The notes under the pieces are model-generated. The model saw nothing but the letters and a program-made list of their open reading frames with translations. It did not search any database and had not been told where the DNA came from. Shown here one piece after another: positions 10,209 through 19,629 of a stretch of 64,000 bases of DNA. The stretch is from Phragmites australis (taxonomy: Eukaryota; Streptophyta; Magnoliopsida; Poales; Poaceae), in NCBI RefSeq assembly GCF_958298935.1, contig NC_084932.1, forward strand, positions 5,869,501-5,933,500. Direction: 5' to 3'. The position numbers were made by a program, and so were the translations under genes. Every line of letters starts with the position of its first letter. The first letter of the stretch is position 1.

Positions 10209-11753
10209 TTATAAAAAAAAATTCGATGACTCCTGGTTGCCGCTGTCCGTGTTGGGGCAGGCCTCAGTGACGATCTTCTTCGTCGTTTCGAGAACATTCA
10301 TCTTTTGCTTCTTTGAGCGCTTCATGTTTTTCTTGGCCTCACGCAGGGTTCACGTTACCGACCGGAGGTCGGTTACCGACCTCCGGCGGTAACCGAAAAA
10401 CCGCGATAACCGCGATTACCGGTCAAAAATTCAAAAAAATTCGGAGAAAATTCATTCGGCAAATTTTAAATTTTTGCGAAAAAATCATGTTTTTGCCCTC
10501 TCGGTAACCGAGCGGTTTGGGTCGGTTACCGAGCGATTTTCTCGCATTTTGGATTCGGTCGGTTACCGAGCGGTTTGGCTCGGTAACCGCTCGGTTTTCT
10601 CGATTTATCGAGCGGTTTTATCGAATTTCAGCGCAGTTCAACAAAAAACCTAAAAAAGGGTTCAATTTTGTAAAATCAATAACTAATTCATCCGAGCTTC
10701 AAATCAAGTGAAACAAATTTTGTTGGCTTCCTTGTAACATGATCTACATGATAAAAGTATTTATACTCATAAAAAAGTTCAAAATTTTCTGTGAGAAATT
10801 TTATTTGTTAAACCAAGGTAAATGCATAGTTTACTCTTTGCTAATCCAAAAATCATGAAACTAATTTTGTTAGTCTTCTTACATGATCCTATATCTTTTA
10901 AAAATATATGAACTCATGAATTAGTTATTGTAACATGCATGATTGTGTAAATGTGTTGCGACTAGATTAATTCATAACTGACCCATCACACCTTAAAAAT
11001 TAGTGAAACCACTTTCATTAGCTTATTTATATTATGATTTACGTAGAAAAAATAATAGTAGACATGAAAAAATTAATTAAAGTGATGTTTCTTAACATAT
11101 TCACTTTATGCTTGTGAACTTTGTAAAAATCATAGAGAATTTAATAAAACTCTAAATAAAGTGAAATCAATTTTAAAGGTTCTCTTAAAATACGTTTTAT
11201 ACAAGAAAAATATGTGTTTGCATGTTACACTTTTCCTTAACGTGAGTTAATAATTGAGCCGCACGCTTCAATTTTTTTCATTTTTTTCAAACTTTCTCCC
11301 TATAGAATATGATGCAAACGACATTATTTTTGAAAACTTTTTTCACAGAAGTTCTTAGAATTGTGTCTAGTTTTTTTTAAGATTTTTTTTGAATTTTTTT
11401 TGAATTTTTTTATTTTTTCGAATTTTTTGAATTCAAATTTCGGTTACCGAACGGTTTTTGAAATCGGACCGGACCGGGAAGGTCGGTAACCGCGATTTTT
11501 GAGCGGTTACCGACGGTTTTTTGAACCCTGGCCTCACGGCGCTTCCTCTTCAGCCCCTTCAGCTTGTTCGATAAACTCATATTTCCAATCTTTCAGAGCC
11601 AAAGCCATGAAACATGAATCAGATGCAAAAAAAAAACAAGTTTCTAACACTCACAATTACTGCAAAAACATGATAGTTACTACGAACCTGCTGGTCTGGA
11701 ATGTAGAGCTTGCCCTGCTTGCCCCGCACCGGGTCATTCATGACATTTTTCAT
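10209..11753 (-). pseudogene. lysine-rich protein gene disrupted by a hAT insertion
   Basis: An exon at 11753-11688 reads MKNVMNDPVRGKQGKLYIPD and ends at a GTTCGT donor; a TTTTGCAG acceptor precedes it, so more exons lie upstream. The next exon starts near 11589 after GAAAG and continues in phase as a basic K/R-rich stretch (SNKLKGLKRKRREAKKNMKR). It is split by the hAT element at 10344-11530. Removing the element and one target copy restores a continuous frame to a TAA at 10209, directly followed by an AATAAA-like signal on the minus strand. The Lys/Arg clusters suggest a nuclear or nucleolar protein, but no family was recognised. Without excision the product is broken. Confidence 0.5.
10344..11530. 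mobile_element. non-autonomous hAT element, copy 1 (1,187 bp)
   Basis: The ends are CAGGGTTCA and TGAACCCTG, flanked by a perfect 8-bp duplication gcctcacg (10336-10343, 11531-11538), diagnostic of hAT. Both subterminal zones carry many CGGTTACCG/CGGTAACCG palindromes (about 10355-10620 and 11440-11520). The AT-rich core has no transposase. The copy at 58353-59537 has nearly the same length and the same core in reverse orientation. Confidence 0.92.
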
Positions 11754-11838
11754 CTGCAAAATTAAGTGTTCGAGACAGTGCGAAACTTAGCGGTTTCTAG
11801 AAAGAACAAAGTAATGCAGAACATCCGAATCTCAGATA

Positions 11839-12519
11839 TATAGGTTGGTTCATCAACTAAAACTAGAGACCGCCCATGATTTCAGCACAAGGCAATAATG
11901 CGTTTAGGTTGAAGAATGCCAGAACCCCAGATAATTCCTTTTGGCATCTGGGCTCGAGTGCTACAAGCATCTCCTCTTTTTTAATGGAGAAGCACAATGC
12001 AGCGCGTAGAGGAGTTGATTAGGGCGAAAACAGATTACGCTTTTCCACCTACACCAAAGCCATGATTCGGTATCTCGATGGTAAGAATGTGCGAATAATA
12101 CGCGAGAACTATATATCCATGGACTGTTATCTTCCCATGTCCGATCGGCTGCTGGTTGCTGCTGATCCAAGACGGACGGTGCGAGGAGCGACCACCGGCC
12201 GGGAGAAAGGATGGAACATCTTGCGGCATGCGCCGCGTCGGAGTGGACGGCGATAGGTCCGGAAGAGGGGAAGGGAAGGGGAGGGCAGGGGAGGGAGGCT
12301 TACGACGAGCTCCGGCGCGTGCCGGCTCTCTTGCGCGGCGGCACGTTGTCGACGAGCCGGCCCCCGAGCACAGCACAGTAGTCGCGCCGCCCAAGGAACG
12401 AGCCGACCGCCCGTAAGAGATGTGGTCGATGGGATCTGTTTTTTTTCGCGTTGCTTGCGCTCGGAGTCCGATGGAAAACTCTCTATCAGACGCTTTTGAC
12501 GTTTCGTCACAACATCAAA
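11839..12519. other. GC-rich block, possible 5' region of the disrupted gene
   Basis: A CpG-rich peak spans 12150-12420 upstream (minus direction) of the lysine-rich gene. It could be its promoter and first exon. Overlapping frames on both strands are composition driven; no start or motif could be fixed. Confidence 0.35.
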
Positions 12520-12925
12520 AGACAACGTCTGCAACATTGGAGAATAACATACATCAAAATAGTTCAATGCCATATGAGTTTAGAGGAATTCCCACCGTAA
12601 CATCACATTATATTTCATGCAACATCCTAGACAAATTGTATCAATAACAAATTGGTTCTGCAACAAATTGAAAAATACTGATGCAACAACTGAAAACAAT
12701 TGCTGCAGCAAATTGGTTTATCCATTGCAACATGGGCATTATAAAGAGAAAATATATAACAAATGCGAATCATGGCTGCAACAAGTGCAGTGAACTATTG
12801 CAACAAAAACACAAAAAGCATGACTTGTTGCAATGTTGAAAAATCATCAGAAACACACCAAAATTAGCATTGCAACATTTTGAAAGGCATTGTTGAAATA
12901 ATTCAATGTACCTGTTGCAACATAG
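12520..12925. repeat. cluster of TGCAACA motifs
   Basis: About ten TTGCAACA/CTGCAACA copies or close variants lie irregularly spaced in 400 bp of AT-rich DNA (for example 12659, 12682, 12724, 12777, 12796, 12870, 12916). It resembles the dispersed-motif interior of a grass DNA transposon, but termini were not found. Confidence 0.5.
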
Positions 12926-13159
12926 ACATATCGCCAAATTATGGATCCCGAACTCATCAGATTCGGCATGAGAGAGATTGGCTCCTCTCCAATACTCTTC
13001 TCCCCAGCAGCAGCTCACCAGGAAGCGGCTCATCAAATCATGTTGCTAGGTCGAGCTCCACTCCATCCAAACCGATGCTTGTAACTAGGATCCAGCTCCT
13101 CACCGACCAAATCAATACCCCGCCATCAGGATTGAGCTCCTAACCGCCTGAATCGACAC

Positions 13160-13530
13160 CTGTCGGTGATATGGGATCCGGGGGTTCCCGAGTCCCGAGG
13201 CCAGAGCAGCACAGTGCCACATGGCGCATTCCCTCGGGGACCATCTCCCCGAGGGCCCAAGGGAAAAGCAAGGTCCGGGAGTGGGTGCTCGGGGCCGAGA
13301 ACAGTTGGTCCCCAGGTACCTAGAGAGCTCCGAGGACCCAAGGGAAGCAAAGTCCGGGAGTGGGTGCTCGGGGCAAAGAACAGTTGGTCCCCGAGTACCC
13401 AGAGAGCCCCGAGGACTCGAGGGAAGCAAGGTCCTGGAGTGAGTGCTCGGGGCCAAAAACAGCTGATCCCCGAGTACCCAGAGAGCCCTGAGCACCCGGC
13501 AAGCCCCATGCCGGTGGACCCCGCAGAGGC
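13160..13530 (+). repeat. LTR fragment with a three-copy 80-bp tandem repeat
   Basis: It begins TGTCGGTGATATGGGATCC, a plausible TG start of a grass Gypsy-type LTR. Three copies of a roughly 80-bp unit follow (13271, 13351, 13429), each with GTCCGGGAGTGGGTGCTCGG-like and CCCCGAGTACCCAGAGAGCC-like blocks. A related array in the opposite orientation lies at 60591-60985. Long frames on both strands here come from the repeat length being near a multiple of three or from lack of stops in GC-rich DNA, not from a protein. Confidence 0.65.
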
Positions 13531-14070
13531 TTCACGATATTATTTGAATTTTAAGAGCATTGGAATGAAGTGTTTTTATTTTTTTTAACTTGTTTGTTTA
13601 TTTTTTAAAACCTATCATCCGTTGAAAGGATGATAATAGCCTATTTTTTTAATTTTTTTCAAGTGGACACCTATTTTTTTAAAGAAAATTAAAATATCAA
13701 AATATTCTGATTGCCCCAGTCGGTCACTGTCACATAGGACTACTCGAGGCATCCATCCATGCCAATGGCATCTCCTTTCATGAGCGTCGTCACCTCACAC
13801 TTTGAGTTCGCGCCTCTCCTCTTTTCTTGAAAAAGAGCAGATCGGTCTGTCACAAATCAGTTCAATCAACACTAATTAAAGCATGAATGTGTTATTCCAG
13901 TTCAATAATCGACAGCGTGAAATGCCTTAGTTCATACATATTGTTGCCCAAGCTCAGGCCCCTGACACGATCACAGAAAGAGAGAGAAATAATATGGAGA
14001 GAACGAAATTTATGCTGGAAGTAGAATTCTTCATTGAACACATTACATGGTACGTACAAGCGGATCTTCC
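13531..14070. other. intergenic, nothing recognised
   Basis: T-rich sequence, with a short palindrome around TATCATCCGTTGAAAGGATG (13612). It includes the probable 3' flank of the small ORF that follows. Confidence 0.4.
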
Positions 14071-14340
14071 CTATGCATGGTATATCACTTTTAAAGCTAA
14101 GTACATCAGCCCGAAGGCGGCCGCGGTGCAGGAGAGCACCTGCACAACATCGATAAATTCCATCCCTGCGATCACTCGACCCAGCAAGGAGGCCATTAAC
14201 GGAGGCGTGGATGGAGGCTGTTGTTGTCCCAGCTCGACGTCCACGAACTGGCCATCCTCGTGTACTTCTAGCGGCAACCCTGCAGGCAGCAGCGGCGCCG
14301 ACGGTGGCGGATCTGGAGGAGGGACCGGAGCGCGGGGCAT
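14071..14340 (-). CDS. small hypothetical protein with C-terminal hydrophobic segment
   Basis: This 89-codon ORF has a proline-rich N-terminus (PRAPVPPPDPPPSAP), a glutamine/proline linker, and a C-terminal stretch of about 20 residues (VVQVLSCTAAAFGLMYLALK) that could span a membrane. The ATG follows a leader of about 100 bases. A TATA-like sequence (14433-14441, CTTTATATG on the minus strand) sits upstream; on the plus strand the same site reads TATAAA, so it could serve either direction. No family was recognised. The uninterrupted frame and plausible promoter spacing favour a real small membrane-anchored protein, but chance cannot be excluded because the region is GC-rich. Confidence 0.4.
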   Translation of the reverse strand: MPRAPVPPPDPPPSAPLLPAGLPLEVHEDGQFVDVELGQQQPPSTPPLMASLLGRVIAGMEFIDVVQVLSCTAAAFGLMYLALKVIYHA

Positions 14341-14559
14341 CGAGAGTTAGAGAAGACGCAGCTGTATCGCCTGACGGGTTGATGCCTCGATCTGTGCGTG
14401 AGATGGCTGTGGCGGCCTGAGGGGTGCATTGGCATATAAAGGCATCAGAGGCGGCTCAACAAGTCCGATGAGGATTCGAGAGCGGGTACGAAACGAAGAC
14501 GGCAACTACGCCTACGTGCATGACTGAATCCGATACTTGCACGGAAAGTCACGCGGACG

Positions 14560-15170
14560 GAGTGCGACATGCGTTCACCAGGACCCACCCCTGCTGGCGC
14601 GTCTGCAACTAGATCTCTCTACTTCGCTAAGGCCGAGCGCATCAGCGACTCTCTTCTTCGACGAGATGGAGACGGCGACGGAACCGGCCACGGGCTATAC
14701 AAGCGCCGAGGCTGGGCGGCGGCGGCACTCCTACGCCGCGGTGCGGTACGGTGGGCGAATATCTTGTACCGGGAAGACGGCAACATGAGGAGGCGCGCTC
14801 GTCTGCGGAGCGCACTACCCGACCATCTACCGGGCGTGGATCGCGCTGGAGGCGGACCATGCGGGCAGCTTCGCCACCGCCCGGACGCTCTTCGAGGAGT
14901 GGCGCGCCCGGTACGCCGCGGAGAGGACGTCGCCAGCCAGGACGAGGGCGGCTTCTGGTGCCCCCACATCGCGTTCGAGCTCGCCCACGGGACCCCGCGG
15001 TGTACGCGAGGTACAACAAGGCGCTGCGCCTGGGCCACGCCGACCGCGCGCGCGCCGTCTTCGCCGCGGACGAGAAAGCCGGCGCGTGGGAGTCAGGGAG
15101 TGGATCAGGGGAGGTGAAGAGGTACAACACTATGCGCCAGGGGAGGCTGAGGATGACAGCAGCCGCGTGA
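14560..15170 (+). pseudogene. frameshifted fragment of a helical-repeat-like protein
   Basis: Pieces of one apparent protein lie in different frames: ILYREDGN, then TIYRAWIALEADHAGSFATA followed by RTLFEEWRARYAAE, then FWCPHIAFELAHG, then AVYARYNKALRLGHADRARA. The pattern of aromatic and small residues (W..Y..LE....A..R.LFE) resembles HAT/TPR-type helical repeats of RNA-processing proteins, but I cannot name the family. At least two frameshifts break it, so it is a gene remnant or captured fragment. A plus-strand TATAAA at 14435-14440 is upstream. Confidence 0.35.
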
Positions 15171-15174
15171 CAGG

Positions 15175-16780
15175 TGCGCCATATGGATGGCCGTCCCGTT
15201 GTATTTTCATGTTCTTTTGTTTGTAAATTATATACGATCGAACACAAGTTCATATGATCTTTTTCCTCAGATTAATACTCAATCCGATAGAGAGTTCGTC
15301 TTCTACTTACTTTGGACTTTGGTTGATTCAGAAAGTTAGCTCTGATTTCCTCTTCAGAAAGAAAGATGAATCAACTTGCATTGTTATTAATTGGCGGAGC
15401 AAAAACATCTCTCACTTCTACCGGTTTCTATGAATTTATGATTTAAGATGTAACTTTTGACCCTACTTGAGAGATAAATATCACAATATACAAATATCTA
15501 GGATCTAATCAAATTACTTTACTTTGCTTTATCCCAGTTAACTATTTTATACCCTACTTGGGAGATAAATATCCACCGTGGTAATTATCGTGGTGCCTGC
15601 TCCATGAAGTGTGACGAGCCGATCGCCAATTGCGGCCCGATGCCGCACTGTCAGGGGTGTCAGGATAGTCTCCATTACGCTGAGGTGTCAGAGCGACGTT
15701 CACCAACCTAGACGTTTAATGCCGGTCACTTCCTTACTTGTAAAGCATGACCGGTGCTTCTTTTCCGGCAAATCTTTCTTAAAGCCGGCTGACTCACCTC
15801 GTAGCCTCCGGGAAGTTGGCCCGAGCAGCTGGAGACGGGGGCCTCGGGAAGCATGACTGCAGGAGGTGAAGGCTTCAGGAGGCTGGGTCTTGGGAGGCTG
15901 AGCCTTCGAGAGGCTAGGCCGGTTAAGTTAAGGGAAGGCTTCGCAGGTACGAAGAGGTACCGCGAAGGGATCTGATGACTTCGAAGGTTAAGCCTTTAGC
16001 TGAGTGTCCGAAGATCAAGGTTCCAGAGTAACCTACATAGTAATCTTCAACCATTATCCTCAAACTGATTTATTTTCTCTCAACATCTACTATTTTCCAA
16101 ATGTAAATCGTTTTAAGAGTTCATGGTAACTTTGTCTCCACTTGTTCCAGTTTTAACCTTCCTTAATTGCTTCTTTGACTGATCTCTTTTCCGTGTAATC
16201 TCTATTCCCGATGCACTCTACTCCAATATGAAGGAAGATAAGCCTCTCATATCAAAGGACAAAGATGATATCAAGTTGCAGATTCCAAAAGAAGGGAGTG
16301 CTTTCGTCGTCCACATCACCAACGATAAACAACATAGATGACGATGTTTACATGTTTAATTTGAATAGGAAGATATACTACTGCAAGGTGACCTCTATCC
16401 CGATAAGTTGACCCAAGGAGTTATCCTGAATTTTAAAAAAGGAATTTATGACTTGTTGATCATAGACCAAACGGTATTGTTTTCCCGAGCCTGACAGAGC
16501 TCCGATTTTGCATCGCCAAATATTGACCTGACTGAGAGCATTGACCTGGCTAGTTGGGAGACAAACAAAGCAGGCCCAACTTGGACTTGGTTCATGTCCT
16601 GGCCAGATACGGCGGCACACACCCAACACGTCTCGGACTCAGCAACCCAAGCTCCACACCGGCCCACGCTCTGCTGGACGGCAAGATCGGAACGTCCACG
16701 AATCCAACGGCCGAGAAAGCCTAGATGACGTAGCGGCGGCCCTCCTCCAATCCCGTAGTGGGTCCGCGTGAAAGCATCGT
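15175..16780. other. mixed LTR-like debris and GATA gene upstream region
   Basis: A CCCTACTTGrGAGATAAATATC block occurs twice (near 15461 and 15550). From 15600 to 16050 the AGGCTTCnGGAGGCTG-type repeats look like retrotransposon LTR sequence. No protein domain was recognised. The last few hundred bases precede the GATA gene and probably contain its promoter. Confidence 0.4.
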
Positions 16781-16794
16781 ATCGTAACAAATTT

Positions 16795-16865
16795 TTCTCT
16801 CTCTCCCTTCTAGAACCGTGTCGTCCCTATCTCGGTATCTCTCTCTCTCCTCTCCCTCTCGCGTT
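16795..16865 (+). promoter_or_regulatory. pyrimidine-rich 5' leader of the GATA gene
   Basis: CT-dinucleotide tracts (TCTCTCTCTC at 16797 and 16848) lie 120-190 bases before the GATA start codon. Y-patches of this kind are common in plant core promoters and leaders. No convincing TATA box was seen upstream. Confidence 0.4.
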
Positions 16866-16985
16866 CATATTTAGCCGCCAAAGCCCAGAGAACAGAAACC
16901 CTAAACCTAGCAACGCGAGCAGTAAACCTACGGGGATAAGGAGGAAGAGGAGGAGGAGGAGGAGGAGCGTGGTTTCAGCGACCGC

Positions 16986-18098
16986 ATGCGCACGTCCGTC
17001 CCCTTCCTCTCTCTCCACGAGGTCCCTGATGACCTCGCCGACTGCGACGGCTCGTGCTGCCCCGGCGGCGGGCTGTGCTGCCCGGACGACCCGCTCGACG
17101 CCGTCATGCGGTACCTCCCGGTCGTTGACGACGCGTTGCTGGAGGCGCTCGGGATAGGAGGCTCGCCGCCGCGTTCCGGGGGGCGCGGCCACGACGATGC
17201 CGTGCTGGAGGATGCGCTGGACGCGGGCGCCTGCATGGTGGATGCCGCGGCGAGCGAAAGAGGCGGCGTCGGGGAGCAAGACATGCGCGGGTTGTCCCGT
17301 GGCGTCCCGGAGGTCCATGATGAGGTCGTCGACGTCGACATGTTTTTTGAAGGCGGCGCGCCAGATGACGGCAGCTGCGGCGGCGGTGACTCGAACCTGT
17401 GCAATAGCATGTCCTGCCACACGCCGCTTACCTCGGCGTTGCCGGCGGGTGGTCTGGACGCGCGCGGCACGGTGGACGGCTTTGTCTCTGACGCCGCGCT
17501 GTCAGCCAGGCCGTTGACAACGTCCAGCACGTCATCGGGCAGCCTCTCATCGACGACCTGGGAGACCGAGTCGCCGGCGCCTGTCTCCTTACCCGGCGCC
17601 TGGGTTTGGCCAAGGAAACAGCGGCACCAACCAGTCATTCGCCGTAACCAGTCCTGGTTGGCGAAGCCCCGGCTCGACGATGTGCCGGACGCACCTCACG
17701 ACAGTCCCACCAGCCACAAGAGTGGCAATGACGCCCGTATACGCCGCCGGAGCCCTGAGCCGCGTAAGAGGAATAGGCCGGCCCAGAGGGTGTGCAGTCA
17801 TTGCCACTCCTCGGACACGCCGCAGTGGCGCGCAGGTCCGCGAGGTCGGGGCACTCTCTGCAACGCATGCGGCATCCGCTACAAGAACCAAAGGTTACTG
17901 CCAGAGTATCGACCGTCGACGAGCCCTAGCTTCCGGAGCGGCGAGCACTCCAACCGCCACAGGAAGGTCGTAAAGCTCAGGGAGCAGAAGGCGAAGGAGG
18001 AAATCCTGAAAATGATGGCCGATACTGTGCCGGCGCCGCCGAAGAACCGCGGGGGTGGTGAGTTCATGGATGTGTGCACGTACATATCAACAGGCTAG
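16986..18098 (+). CDS. GATA-type zinc-finger transcription factor
   Basis: This 370-residue single-exon ORF has one C-terminal GATA finger, C270-x2-C273-x18-C292-x2-C295. It carries TPQWRAGP, TLCNACGIRYK and the basic tail RLLPEYRPSTSPSF, as in plant subfamily I (x18) GATA factors that bind WGATAR sites in nuclear DNA. Residues 1-60 are rich in Cys, Gly and Asp. The middle is acidic and Ser-rich (possible activation region), and a basic patch (RIRRRSPEPRKRNRPAQR) just before the finger could act as a nuclear signal. After the finger comes a K/R/E-rich helix (RKVVKLREQKAKEE). The start ATG is the first in a long open frame after a CT-rich leader. No breaks are seen; codon use is strongly GC3, as in many grass genes. 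Specific role unknown; plant relatives act in light, nitrogen or growth responses. Confidence 0.93.
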   Translation: MRTSVPFLSLHEVPDDLADCDGSCCPGGGLCCPDDPLDAVMRYLPVVDDALLEALGIGGSPPRSGGRGHDDAVLEDALDAGACMVDAAASERGGVGEQDMRGLSRGVPEVHDEVVDVDMFFEGGAPDDGSCGGGDSNLCNSMSCHTPLTSALPAGGLDARGTVDGFVSDAALSARPLTTSSTSSGSLSSTTWETESPAPVSLPGAWVWPRKQRHQPVIRRNQSWLAKPRLDDVPDAPHDSPTSHKSGNDARIRRRSPEPRKRNRPAQRVCSHCHSSDTPQWRAGPRGRGTLCNACGIRYKNQRLLPEYRPSTSPSFRSGEHSNRHRKVVKLREQKAKEEILKMMADTVPAPPKNRGGGEFMDVCTYISTG

Positions 18099-19629
18099 TG
18101 ACATCCATTCAATTTAATTGTAGTCTAATAGTTATCTTTGTTTGGGATTTTAGAGACGATAGTGTACCAACTACCAAGTAGCGATGTTTTCATCCATGAG
18201 ATGGATGTTCAGGTCATGCATGATTTTTATATGTTCTTGGCTTGTTCGATTTATTTGTTAGTTCCTTATGATAGAATTGGTTATGTAAATACATATAAAT
18301 TAAGTTCGGTGATATCGCTGTTGGTCATATGCTGCCTCTTTGGATGGTTCATGTTATTTATACATGTTTCTGCATTTTTTTTTGTGATTCGAGTTTATAT
18401 TTGTTCCTTTCGCACCGTTTTGAGTGCTGGGTGTGTCAATTGTATGGTAATGTATAAATCATGTTCGATGGCTTGGCTAATGGAGGAGTTGGTGCTCTAG
18501 GTAGTTTTTCTTCTCTCTTTGGATGAAAGAGTTCACATGTGCTCTTCTTTTGTCCATAGGAGTTTGCACTTATTTACTAGTCCTCAAAGACAATGTTTGC
18601 CTTTGAAGTTTCATCCCCTTATCAATTTGAAATAATTATAAAGACTTGATCTCAATCCTCCAAGCTTTCCCACTGGATCCTTAATATGGTTTTGTGCGTC
18701 GGGTTGTATAGAAGTTGCGTATATGTTGTAATGTAAAAAAAAATGATTGCTTCAAAAAACATACTGAGCAAAAGTTCCTTCTTGTTTTTTTAAATTACAT
18801 TTTGCACATTTTGTGGTTATAAGTTATATCCTTTAGCTTAATTGGATGTATTGTACCGAAAAGAGGAGGAAACTAGATATTGCATATTTTCCTGTATTAA
18901 ATGCAAGAGTATAAATAGATGTGTCAACTAACTTAACAAAAAGAAAACATCTGATTCATACTCTTTTTGCTTCACATTTAAGAAATTTTGAATTTATCGT
19001 AAACTTTTAGATAGGAATTTGAAATCCACTGCAACATAACCCACTTCCGCAAAGTGCTCGACAGCTTGGGATTAGTGGTTTTTACAGCGGCAGTTCCGGT
19101 GATGTCGATATATCAGTTCACAAATAGTAGTACCGCTTTAGAAATCAGCTATTGTAATATGTAGTACCGCTGTGAAATGTACAGGCTATTGCAAGCGGTA
19201 ACACTGGTAGCCAATTTGTTACATTTGTTGTGGAAACGTATTGGCGGGAGACGAAATTGTTGTGGCGCGCGTGCAGTTCTCAAAAGGAATTAGATAGTAT
19301 GTGGGTCCCAGTGAACAGTTTAGTGAAAATAAAAAAAAAAAAACTCCAGCAAAGAGAAGCCAGGCAGCCACGTTACTCCTTCCCCTTCCATTTGTTGCCT
19401 TCCCCTCTTTGCTCCCAATCTCCCATGGCTGCTGCTCAATCCAGGGGTTAGGGAGCCACTACAACCTCCCCACACCACCATCCCTCGGTACACAGGACCT
19501 CCAATCGGTGCCATGCTCCCTGGATTGAGGTCTCCACCATCGGTAGCAGCAGCTGCACACTCTTCATCCACTCCATCAGCAGCTAGGTCGGTGTGTTCCG
19601 TCCACTAGGTTTTCCAGCAAGTTCGTCAA
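18099..19629. other. GATA gene 3' flank and intergenic DNA
   Basis: The T-rich sequence just after the stop is probably 3' UTR; its frame at 18138-18500 has no recognisable domain. At 19080-19215 two GTAGTACCGCT motifs hint at decayed DNA-transposon repeats. Nothing else is called. Confidence 0.4.

Noticed and set aside
13112..13588. Repeat-protein-like frames of 127-140 codons
   Set aside because: They lie in a GC-rich tandem array within LTR-like DNA and exist in several frames on both strands.
18138..18500. 120-codon hydrophobic frame after the GATA gene
   Set aside because: T-rich 3' UTR and flank; the hydrophobicity reflects T-rich codons, no conserved motif.
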